This document shows, piece by piece, positions 8,376 through 15,085 of a stretch of DNA of 47,829 nt. The translations under genes and the position numbers were made by a program. The stretch lies in contig NZ_CAMQSF010000030.1 in NCBI RefSeq assembly GCF_947036865.1, positions 1-47,829 on the forward strand. Direction: 5' to 3'. Source of the stretch: an uncultured Caulobacter sp. (GTDB lineage: Bacteria; Pseudomonadota; Alphaproteobacteria; Caulobacterales; Caulobacteraceae). The notes beneath the pieces are model-generated. The model was not told the origin of the DNA. It saw nothing but the letters and a program-made list of their open reading frames with translations, and made no database searches. Position 1 is the first letter of the stretch; every line of letters starts with the position of its first letter.

Positions 8376-8831
8376 ATGGCGCGCGCTCCCAAGGTCTTCA
8401 CGTGGTCGGACGGCTTTCATCGCTACACGGTGGCGGCGACGTCGCGCGTCAAGGCGCTGGCGGCCTGGGAGACCGACCGGGACCTGTTCAAGGAAGGCGT
8501 GGCCGAGGAGAACCCCGACGCGCCCGACGCCAAGGCGGCGCTGGCCGCGCCGGGCGCGGTGATCCGGCGGGCCGAGGGCGGGCTGAAGGCGGCGGTCGAC
8601 AAGCTGCCCAAGCCGAAACCGGCCGCGACCGCCGCCGCGGAAGCCCGGCGCAAGAAGGCTCTCGCGGAGGCCGAGGCGGCGCTGGCCGAGGCGGAGGCCG
8701 AGCAGCGGGACGCCGAGGCCGAGCTCGAAAGCCGTCGGCGGGCGCTGGAGGCCGAAGCCGCCGCGCTCAGCGACTCCTGGGCGACCCGGCGGACGCGGCT
8801 GGAGACGGCGATCGCGCGTCTGCGACGGTGA
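8376..8831 (+). CDS. Hypothetical protein with C-terminal Ala/Glu coiled coil
   Basis: A 151-residue protein of unknown function. The first 45 residues form a compact conserved-looking segment (MARAPKVFTWSDGFHRYTVAATSRVKALAAWE). A Pro/Ala/Lys linker follows, then an Ala-Glu-Arg heptad-rich helix (about residues 85-150) predicted as a coiled coil. The ATG at 8376 is preferred over an upstream in-frame codon at 8328 because the ordered segment begins there, though its ribosome site is weak. Its 3' end overlaps the convergent phosphodiesterase gene by 65 bp. Confidence 0.7.
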   Translation: MARAPKVFTWSDGFHRYTVAATSRVKALAAWETDRDLFKEGVAEENPDAPDAKAALAAPGAVIRRAEGGLKAAVDKLPKPKPAATAAAEARRKKALAEAEAALAEAEAEQRDAEAELESRRRALEAEAAALSDSWATRRTRLETAIARLRR

Positions 8832-9747
8832 CGCTGGGCAGGCCGCGCAGGCCCTGTCCGTGCAGGTAGTCGAGCAGCGCCGCCGGCTGGTCGGTCTGGA
8901 CGATGCTGACGCCCTCGGCGATCAGGTCGCCCCAGGCCTTGTCCGGATCGGTCAGGGCGTGGCGGTCGCCGGTGTTCAGCGTATTGCTCCACAGCCGCAC
9001 CCGGGCGGCCTGGGCCGCGTCGCGCACCGCCACGAAGGCGTCCTTGTTCAGCGCGTCCATCTCGACGGCGGGGATCGGCCGGGCGCCGCGGGCCTGGGCG
9101 GCGGTGATCACGGCCAGCTGCGCCGCGCGCCGCGCACCGCCCTTGCCGCCGACGATCGGCACGAAGGCCAGGTTCTGGTAGAGGGGCTGGTCGGCGATCG
9201 GGCCGGCGCCGGCCTCGGCGCGGGCCTTGAACAGCACCCAGTCCTGAGCGCCGGTGTCGCGCACGACGCGGGCGACCTGAGCGGCCGTCGGGCCTTCGTC
9301 CCGCAGGTCCAGATTGACCACGACGCGGCCGCGCGCGGCGCGCAGGAAGGCGCAGAGGGTCGGCGGCGCCTCGAAGGCCTGGTCGCCGACCTTCAGGCGC
9401 AGGGCCTGCAGTTCGCCGAGGGTGAGGTCCGAGACCTTGCCCTTGCCGGTGGTGGTGCGGTCGACCTTGGCGTCGTGCATGACCACCAGGGCGCCGTCCT
9501 GAGTGCGGCGCACGTCGATCTCGACGACGTCGACGCCCAGCGCGATGCAGCGCTCCAGGGCCGCCAGGGAGTTCTCGGGCAGCTCGCCGGTCATGCCGCG
9601 CGAGGGGGCCGGGGCGTGGCAGGCGCGGTGGGCGACGACCAGCACGCCGGCGGCGGGGTCATAAAGTCGATCGCGGGGACCGGCGGCCTGGGCGCTTCCC
9701 GCCACGGCCAGCACGCCCATCGTCAAGGCGAAGATGCGACGCCGCAT
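8767..9747 (-). CDS. Secreted glycerophosphodiester phosphodiesterase
   Basis: A periplasmic GDPD-family enzyme releasing sn-glycerol 3-phosphate from glycerophosphodiesters; 326 residues. The ATG at 9747 has a GGGGGGAG site and starts a signal peptide (MRRRIFALTMGVLAVAGSAQA). Active-site motifs of the TIM barrel are in order: VVAHRACH (first catalytic His), ELPENSLAALE (Glu-Asn), VVEIDVRRTQDG (metal-binding Glu/Asp) and VVMHDAKVDRTT (second His). The last about 20 residues (PSPAASAGSPRSR) are low complexity and are encoded in the overlap with the convergent gene, so they may be a read-on extension. Confidence 0.9.
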   Translation of the reverse strand: MRRRIFALTMGVLAVAGSAQAAGPRDRLYDPAAGVLVVAHRACHAPAPSRGMTGELPENSLAALERCIALGVDVVEIDVRRTQDGALVVMHDAKVDRTTTGKGKVSDLTLGELQALRLKVGDQAFEAPPTLCAFLRAARGRVVVNLDLRDEGPTAAQVARVVRDTGAQDWVLFKARAEAGAGPIADQPLYQNLAFVPIVGGKGGARRAAQLAVITAAQARGARPIPAVEMDALNKDAFVAVRDAAQAARVRLWSNTLNTGDRHALTDPDKAWGDLIAEGVSIVQTDQPAALLDYLHGQGLRGLPSVTVADARSPSPAASAGSPRSR

Positions 9748-10107
9748 GATCTGAACTCCCCCCGAGTCTGGAGCATCCATGCCCGATTCACGCGACAAGC
9801 CGGCGTCGGTTGGCACTCAGAGAGATGACGCCACGGGGAGAGGCGCGCCGTAGGCGCTCGCCCGCGACATTCCGTCCGTCCGGCGTGGTCTTCGACGATG
9901 CGGAAGGAGGAGGTCGCCGGCCGGATCACGACTTCCGGCCGGCGAAACCCTGGCGGGTGGGATGCGCCGGGAGCCTCACGTTCGGTTAGACGTCGCCCGT
10001 CGCGCCGCCCCCCCATGCCGGTGGCTCGTCGATCGGGCGCATTAACCTTCCCTGCGAAAATCCTAAACTCACACGGCCGATTAACCGCGGCGTGCGTTTA
10101 TCCCCCC
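9748..10107. other. 360-bp gene-free stretch between phosphodiesterase and PilZ genes
   Basis: I find no convincing coding region. It contains a perfect 11-bp GC hairpin (9915-9925 with 9934-9944, 8-nt loop) without a U tract. Two TTAACC half-sites (10041-10046 and about 10080-10086) resemble CtrA half-sites and lie upstream of the PilZ gene. Both are weak evidence. Confidence 0.4.
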
Positions 10108-10461
10108 ATGGCGAAGTACGCGTCGGACGTGGAACAGGACCGGCGGGCCGCGGTCCGCATTCAGACTCAGAGGTCGGGCAAGATCCTGTGCGGCGCCTTC
10201 GCATGGGACTGCGTGATCCGCGATCTCTCGAGCGTCGGCGCGCGCGTGCAGATGCTGTCGAGCAACGCGCCGCCGGCGCGCGCGCAGCTGGTCGACCTGG
10301 TGGCGGGTCTCGCGCACGACGTGACGGTGGCCTGGCAGCGCGATCGCGAGTTCGGCCTGCGGATCGTGCGCACCTACGACCTGCGCGGCCTGACGCCGGC
10401 CGCCGCGGGGGCCGCCAAGCGCATCTGGCGGGCCGCCCGAGCCGACGCGCCGGCCGGCTGA
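10108..10461 (+). CDS. PilZ-domain protein (c-di-GMP-binding type)
   Basis: A 117-residue single-domain PilZ protein. The c-di-GMP signature is present as DRRAAVRI (the R-x3-R turn) near residue 10 and DLSSVGAR ([D/N]-x-S-x2-G) near residue 38, followed by beta strands HDVTVAWQRDREFGLRI. Such proteins relay c-di-GMP levels to motility, adhesion or cell-cycle targets in Caulobacterales. The ATG at 10108 starts just before the domain; upstream in-frame codons would add unsupported sequence. It is convergent with the XRE regulator. Confidence 0.85.
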   Translation: MAKYASDVEQDRRAAVRIQTQRSGKILCGAFAWDCVIRDLSSVGARVQMLSSNAPPARAQLVDLVAGLAHDVTVAWQRDREFGLRIVRTYDLRGLTPAAAGAAKRIWRAARADAPAG

Positions 10462-10480
10462 AGCGGCTCGAAAACGACGA

Positions 10481-10506
10481 AGGCCCCGGTCCGCCAACCG
10501 AGGCCT
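10481..10506. terminator. Hairpin between convergent PilZ and XRE genes
   Basis: 10481-10490 pairs with 10497-10506 (9 of 10 bp, one C-A mismatch, 6-nt loop). On the minus strand it is followed by a T-rich TTCGTCGTTTTCG stretch, so it more likely ends the XRE transcript. Confidence 0.45.
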
Positions 10507-10571
10507 CGCCACGCTACTCAATCCGCGCCGACCGCGGCGCGGGACAGTCCTCGGAACCCTCTGGACGAGCC

Positions 10572-11006
10572 CTAGGCCGCGTCCCCGCGGGAGGCCTCGT
10601 CGGCCATGGCGCGCACCAGGTCGAGCACCTGGCGACGGACGCGACCGCGCCCGATGCGCGGGAACACCTCGGCCAGCTCCAGGCCCTCCGGCGTGGTCAG
10701 GAACGCCTGCACCACCTTCTCGGCGTGCTGGGTCGCGTCGTCCAGTTCGGCGCCGCTCTGCGGATCGGCCAGGCCGTCGAAGAAGAACGACACCGGCACC
10801 TGCAGGGTCTTGGCGATCTCGTACAGCTTGGACGCGCTGACGCGGTTGGCGCCGCGCTCGTACTTCTGCACCTGCTGGAAGGTCAGGCCCAGGGAGTCCG
10901 CGAGATGCTCCTGGCTGATGCCGAGCAGCTTGCGGCGCATCCGAACGCGACCGCCCACATGGACGTCGACGGGATTGGGACGCCGGCCTTCGGTTTCTTG
11001 GCTCAT
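10572..11006 (-). CDS. XRE/Cro-type helix-turn-helix regulator
   Basis: A 144-residue cytoplasmic transcription factor. The HTH_3 domain covers about residues 14-75: GGRVRMRRKLLGISQEHLA, then LGLTFQQVQKYERGANRVS as recognition helix, then LYEIAKTLQVPVSFFFDG. The C-terminal helical region probably dimerises. This form is widespread in alphaproteobacteria. The ATG at 11006 follows a GGAGGCGG site; a further upstream ATG at 11048 is less likely. It lies downstream of the LuxI gene on the same strand, separated by 256 bp containing a 14-bp palindrome, so a separate promoter is likely. Confidence 0.9.
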   Translation of the reverse strand: MSQETEGRRPNPVDVHVGGRVRMRRKLLGISQEHLADSLGLTFQQVQKYERGANRVSASKLYEIAKTLQVPVSFFFDGLADPQSGAELDDATQHAEKVVQAFLTTPEGLELAEVFPRIGRGRVRRQVLDLVRAMADEASRGDAA

Positions 11007-11211
11007 ATTGGTTTTCCGCCTCCAACGGTTGTTCGGGGAAAATGACACGACCGTGACGTCGGCGGAAGCGAGACCAAAACGGCGCGGCGTTACGTCGCGA
11101 CGGTTGAGCTTCCATCCCCGTTTTTCGAAAAGCTAGCCGTCCGCGCGGCGATTCGCCGCCAACCGCAACGCGATCAGCTTTCGTCAAGCGGGTATCGCGC
11201 CGCCTTCCGCG

Positions 11212-11225
11212 ACGACACGTGTCGT
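11212..11225. promoter_or_regulatory. Perfect 14-bp palindrome between LuxI and XRE genes
   Basis: ACGACACGTGTCGT is a perfect palindrome with a CACGTG core, in the gap downstream of luxI and upstream of the XRE regulator. It could be an operator for LuxR, the XRE protein or another dimeric regulator. No promoter could be assigned confidently beside it. Confidence 0.45.
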
Positions 11226-11262
11226 ATTCTTACCAGAGGTGCAAGCGCTAAAAGGGACGGGA

Positions 11263-12072
11263 TCAGGCGTTGAGGCGCTCCTGGCGGCCCGCCCAGATGC
11301 GGCGCGCCTGACCGCTGGCGTCGTGCAGGCGAAACAGGGTTTCGGCGGCCAGGGTCTCGTCGCGCTCGGCCCCGGGGACGAGTTGCGGCGTCATCGCCCG
11401 CTTCACCTGCCGTTGGACGCCGGCCAGATCGCCGAACGCCATCAGGTCCAGCGCGTCGACCTCGTAGCCGACCGGCGACTCCCGGCCGATCGCCTCGAGG
11501 ACGCGATCGAGCAGCGCCCGGGACACGGCGATCTCCGACCCGGCCACCACGCCGTAGTCGTAGGGGCGGGGAACGCCGACCAGGCGCGTATCGATCGGCG
11601 AGTTGAGAATGCCGGGATAGAGCTGCATGTCGATCATCCCGACGAAGCGGGTCACGCCGTGGCGCAGCGCCAGTTCGAAGGCGGCGGCCCAGCACTCGAA
11701 CACCCGCTCGCCCCGGCGGCCGCCCTTGCGATCGCGATAGGCCTGGGTGGTGAACAGGCGGGTGGCTTCCCAGACGTCGAGGCCCTTCTTGGGCGTCTCG
11801 CCGGGCGCGATCAGGTGCGGGAACTTGTCGGCCAGCATGCAGCGGTCGTCGGTGGGGCGAAGCCGCAGGCCCACCTCCAGCGTCATCGCCTCGTCGAAGC
11901 CCAGCAGGTAGATGGCGCGGTGGTCGTCGTAGTCGTCGACCTCGCCGCCATCGAGCACCACCAGATCGACCCAGCCGTTCTTCTCGACGCACTGGCGCCG
12001 GCGCTCCTCGTGCATGGCCCACAGCTGGGGGCCGTAGAGATGGCGGTTCTCGGACGTGATGACGTGGATCAT
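11263..12072 (-). CDS. LuxI-type N-acyl-homoserine lactone synthase
   Basis: A 269-residue autoinducer synthase joining an acyl-ACP chain to S-adenosylmethionine. The invariant LuxI residues are found close to canonical numbers: Arg24, Trp34, Glu44, Asp46 and Asp49 in NGWVDLVV...GGEVDDYDD, Arg72 in GLRLRPT, Phe84 in DKFP, and Glu102/Arg105 in WEATRLF. It is about 50 residues longer than the usual 190-220; the extra C-terminal region (residues about 200-269) is unassigned. The LuxR partner is 500 bp upstream on the same strand, with a divergent Mpo1-like gene between. The acyl chain cannot be predicted. The extension could alternatively be a small domain involved in substrate choice. Confidence 0.93.
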   Translation of the reverse strand: MIHVITSENRHLYGPQLWAMHEERRRQCVEKNGWVDLVVLDGGEVDDYDDHRAIYLLGFDEAMTLEVGLRLRPTDDRCMLADKFPHLIAPGETPKKGLDVWEATRLFTTQAYRDRKGGRRGERVFECWAAAFELALRHGVTRFVGMIDMQLYPGILNSPIDTRLVGVPRPYDYGVVAGSEIAVSRALLDRVLEAIGRESPVGYEVDALDLMAFGDLAGVQRQVKRAMTPQLVPGAERDETLAAETLFRLHDASGQARRIWAGRQERLNA

Positions 12073-12134
12073 GGGCCGGCCCCTCGGGCGATGACGGAGC
12101 CGGGATTAAGCGCCGCCGCGCCCGAAACCCGCGA

Positions 12135-12150
12135 TAGGCCAAACGGCCTA
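12135..12150. promoter_or_regulatory. Inverted repeat in the luxI/DUF962 divergent promoter region (lux-box candidate)
   Basis: TAGGCC and GGCCTA flank a 4-bp centre, about 63-78 bp upstream of the luxI ATG and 58 bp upstream of the DUF962 ATG. Position and dyad symmetry suit a LuxR-type site serving both genes, but the sequence is not the classic lux box. Confidence 0.4.
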
Positions 12151-12207
12151 GTTCTCTTCGCGCGCGCGAGGCTTGCCAGGGCGTCGACGAGGGGCCAGCA
12201 TCCCGCC

Positions 12208-12522
12208 ATGGAGACGACATCCGAGCGCTATCGCACCTTCGCGGCCTTCTATCCGTTCTATCTGACCGAGCACGTCAATCCGGTCAGTCGGCGGCTGCAT
12301 GTCGTGGGCGCCAGCCTGGTGATCGTCTGCCTGGCGCTGGGCGCGCTGCGCGGCGACTGGCGGTTCTTCGTCGCCGCCCCGCTGGTCGGCTACGGCTTCG
12401 CCTGGATCGGACACTTCGTGTTCGAGAAGAACCGGCCCGCGACCTTCAAGTATCCGCTCTACAGCCTGATGGGCGATTTCCGGCTGTGGTTCGAGGTGGT
12501 GACGGGCCGGCGGAAGTTTTGA
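12208..12522 (+). CDS. Mpo1-like / DUF962 membrane protein
   Basis: A 104-residue integral membrane protein. It matches DUF962: FYPFYLTEHVNPVSRRLHVVG (the conserved H-x3-N...R-x2-H), two hydrophobic segments (about residues 32-47 and 53-65), and GHFVFEKNRPATFKYPLYSLMGDFRLW with the conserved His and the N-RP-ATF stretch. The yeast member Mpo1 is an iron dioxygenase of 2-hydroxy fatty-acid alpha-oxidation. Bacterial members are uncharacterised. It is divergent from luxI (135-bp gap) and ends 49 bp from the luxR stop. That placement suggests, but does not show, a link to acyl-chain or signal metabolism. Confidence 0.88.
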   Translation: METTSERYRTFAAFYPFYLTEHVNPVSRRLHVVGASLVIVCLALGALRGDWRFFVAAPLVGYGFAWIGHFVFEKNRPATFKYPLYSLMGDFRLWFEVVTGRRKF

Positions 12523-12571
12523 AATCCGCCGATCTCCCCGGCCTTCGCCGTGGGGACGGAGCCCTTGGTCC

Positions 12572-13312
12572 CTAGAGCTTGCTCAGCAGCCCCAATTCGC
12601 CCGCCTTCAGCACCGCCTCCTGGCGCTTGACCACGCCCAGGCGCTTCTTGGCCGCCTCGATGTGGTGGTGCACGGTGCGCGGCGAGAGCTCCAGGATCGC
12701 GCCGATCTCCCAGTCTGTCTTGCCCCGGCTGGCCCAGTAGAGGCACTGGGCCTGGCGCTCGGAGATCACGCCGTAGTCGGGATTGTCGTCCTGCAGTTCC
12801 CAGTGCTTGAGCATGATCGTGCCGAACACGGTGGCCAGGCTCTCGATCACCGCCCGGGCGGTGGGGTCGGTGTCGGGAGCCTGCGTCGACATGCGGATCA
12901 GCACCTCCTGACCGGCGGGGCCGAAGACGCGGACGACATAGCCCTCGTTCATGCCCAAATCGGCGGCCTCGCCCCACATGGCCTGGGCGCGGCCGTCCCC
13001 CAGCGGCTTGGCGTCGGTCCAGGCGAACGAGCGCGGCGATTTCAGGAGCAGCTTCACGCAGGGATCGTGCACCACATAGCGCTCGCTCCAGTACCGGCCG
13101 TCCCAGACGTCGAAGTCGCGTCGGCTGAGGGTGGGCGGCTCCTTGCCGTAGTGTTCGGCATTGACCAGGGTGGCGCAGAACTTGTCGTAGCCGAAGGCGG
13201 CGATCGCCTGGGCGAAATGACCCTCGACCTCTTGGGCCGAGCCCAGATGCGGCGCCTGGCTCAGAAACGCCCAGGCCTGTTGTTCCGCAGAGGTCAGCAC
13301 GCGACGCTCCAT
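12572..13312 (-). CDS. LuxR-type acyl-homoserine lactone receptor/regulator
   Basis: A 246-residue transcription factor. The autoinducer domain (about residues 15-165) keeps the pocket residues with TraR-like spacing: Trp70, Tyr74, Asp83, Pro84 and Trp98, followed by LGMNEG. The usual Pro after that Gly-rich turn is replaced (YVVRV). The GerE HTH (about residues 180-240) contains SERQAQCLYWASRGKTDWEIGAIL and SPRTVHHH. It starts at the ATG at 13312, 71 bp after the pseudokinase gene on the same strand. It should bind the product of the nearby synthase and control luxI and neighbours. Confidence 0.93.
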   Translation of the reverse strand: MERRVLTSAEQQAWAFLSQAPHLGSAQEVEGHFAQAIAAFGYDKFCATLVNAEHYGKEPPTLSRRDFDVWDGRYWSERYVVHDPCVKLLLKSPRSFAWTDAKPLGDGRAQAMWGEAADLGMNEGYVVRVFGPAGQEVLIRMSTQAPDTDPTARAVIESLATVFGTIMLKHWELQDDNPDYGVISERQAQCLYWASRGKTDWEIGAILELSPRTVHHHIEAAKKRLGVVKRQEAVLKAGELGLLSKL

Positions 13313-13383
13313 ACTCAAGCTTGGGAGCACGCTAGGCGGGAATGCAACCCACGCCAAGCTCCTGCCATTCAAGGTGGAGCGGC

Positions 13384-14907
13384 TCAGGCCGCGACGTCTT
13401 CCTCGACGGCCTCGCCGCCCAGCAGCGCGTCCAGCACCGTCGCCAGGCGTTCGGGCTTGATCGGCTTTTCGACGACGTCCTGCATGCCGGCGGCCATATA
13501 GGTCTGAACGTCGGCCGGGTCGGCGTTGGCGGTCAGAGCGACAATCGGGACGAGGCCGGCGGGGCCGGCCATCTCGCGGATGGCGCGGGTGGCGGCGATG
13601 CCGTCCATGCGCGGCATCTTGATGTCCATCAGGATCAGGTCGTAGCGGCCGCTCTTGGCCATTTCGATCGCCTCGACCCCGTCCACCGCCTGTTCCGAGG
13701 TGCAGTCGAACATGTCGCACAGCGCCTCGGCGACCATGCGGTTGGTGGCGTTGTCGTCGACGATCAGGATGTGGGCCGCGTGGGTGGCCACCGTCGTCTC
13801 GGTCGCGGCCGCCTCGGCCTGGGCCGGGTCGAGGGTCAGGGCGAAGCTGACGGTCAGGCCGGCCCCGCGATTGGCCTCGGCGTGCAGCGGTCCGCCCATG
13901 GCGCGGGCGACGCGCTGGGCCAGGGCCATGCCGACTCCCAGCGCCATCTCGTTGCGGTCCTGCAGGTCGACGCCGATCAGCGGCTCTTCGAGGCGGGCCA
14001 GGCGCTCGTCGGCCTTGCCCTGGGCGTTGTCGCGCACCAGCCCTTCCAGGCGGACCCGATCGCCGTCGGCGCGCGCGGTCAGGCGCGTTTCGATCATGCC
14101 GCGGCCGGCGGCCAGGGCGTGCTCGATGAGGACGTCGAAGACCTGCAGCAGGCGGTCGCTGTCGACCTCGACGCCGCATTCGGGCTCGCCGTCATAGGAC
14201 ACCAGCAGGGTCGAACCGCCTTCGTGCGCGCGGGCCGCCCAACGGGTCTCGACCGCGTCGGCCACGTCGCGCAGCCGGGTGGGCGCGGGAACGAGGGCCA
14301 GATGGCCTCGCGCCGAACGGTGCAGATCGACGGCCCGGCCGACGGTCTCGCCCATGTCGCGGCTCGTCTCGCCGATGGCGCGGACGAAGGCCGCCGCGTC
14401 GGGAGTCAGCGGCTGTTGTTCGAGACGCTCGGTGATGGCCAGGACGCCGTCCAGATGCGCGCCGATGTCGACCGCCATGCGCTCGACCATGGCCATGGCT
14501 TCCTCGGCCTCGCGCTGGCGGCGGCGGTGGGCGGCGAGCAGCGAGGCCAGACCGCCGACGCCGACATAGCCGCCGGCGGCGTCCACGGCGACATAGGCGG
14601 CGCGGAACACGGGGGTGGGGTTCTCGGCCAGGCGCGTGACGAAGGCGTCGACCGCGGTGTCGGCGTCGACGACGCGCGGCGCGGCGTCCATGACCTCGCT
14701 GATCGGCGTGTCGGCCAGAGCGGCGCCGGCCACCCGCATCATGCCGGAAAGCACGTCCCGATAGACCAGGCCCGCGAGCGCGTCCTTGTCGACCACGGCG
14801 ATCGCGGGCGCGGCCGGATCGGCGTCGAACATCGCGGCCACGTCGCCGCAAGGCGTATGGGGCGCGATGGGGGCGCGGCGATCGAGCAGACGGGACAGCA
14901 TTTCCAT
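13384..14907 (-). CDS. CBS domain - degenerate histidine kinase - receiver protein
   Basis: 507 residues. Residues 1-130 look like a CBS pair (DVAAMFDADPAAPAIAVVD, ISEVMDAAPRVV). Residues about 138-370 align with the dimerisation and ATPase parts of hybrid kinases, but MAVDIGAHLDG replaces the H-box M-S-H-E-I-R-T-P-L-N-G, so the phospho-acceptor His is Val146. The N-box Asn is His (LIEHALAAG) and the DxGxG loop reads DNAQGK. The C-terminal receiver (380-500) is intact: Asp384/385, phospho-acceptor Asp428 in LMDIKMPRMDG, Thr in ALTAN, Lys481. It is probably an output or scaffold protein phosphorylated by another kinase. It lies immediately upstream of the LuxR gene and is probably co-transcribed with it. 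Confidence 0.88.
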   Translation of the reverse strand: MEMLSRLLDRRAPIAPHTPCGDVAAMFDADPAAPAIAVVDKDALAGLVYRDVLSGMMRVAGAALADTPISEVMDAAPRVVDADTAVDAFVTRLAENPTPVFRAAYVAVDAAGGYVGVGGLASLLAAHRRRQREAEEAMAMVERMAVDIGAHLDGVLAITERLEQQPLTPDAAAFVRAIGETSRDMGETVGRAVDLHRSARGHLALVPAPTRLRDVADAVETRWAARAHEGGSTLLVSYDGEPECGVEVDSDRLLQVFDVLIEHALAAGRGMIETRLTARADGDRVRLEGLVRDNAQGKADERLARLEEPLIGVDLQDRNEMALGVGMALAQRVARAMGGPLHAEANRGAGLTVSFALTLDPAQAEAAATETTVATHAAHILIVDDNATNRMVAEALCDMFDCTSEQAVDGVEAIEMAKSGRYDLILMDIKMPRMDGIAATRAIREMAGPAGLVPIVALTANADPADVQTYMAAGMQDVVEKPIKPERLATVLDALLGGEAVEEDVAA

Positions 14908-15030
14908 GCGGCGCTTCGCGGGGACTTTGGGAGGTCAACTTGCCCCAGCGGCCTTGCGGGGTCGTTAAGGTGGCGCCGCCGGGCCGCGGGCGGGCGGCCC
15001 GGGCCTTCCGCCTTTCACCCACATCGGACG

Positions 15031-15061
15031 AAAAAAGGGGCGGCGGAAGATCCGCCGCCCC
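15031..15061 (-). terminator. Intrinsic terminator of the second TonB receptor
   Basis: On the minus strand a perfect 11-bp GC stem (15061-15051 with 15047-15037) with a 3-nt loop is followed by six U residues (15036-15031). It lies 24 bp past the receptor stop. Confidence 0.93.
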
Positions 15062-15085
15062 CTCCAAAGGCGCGTCAGGTCGCGC

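Noticed and set aside
10039..10090. CtrA binding site upstream of the PilZ gene
   Set aside because: Two isolated TTAACC half-sites are too far apart to form the TTAA-N7-TTAA motif.
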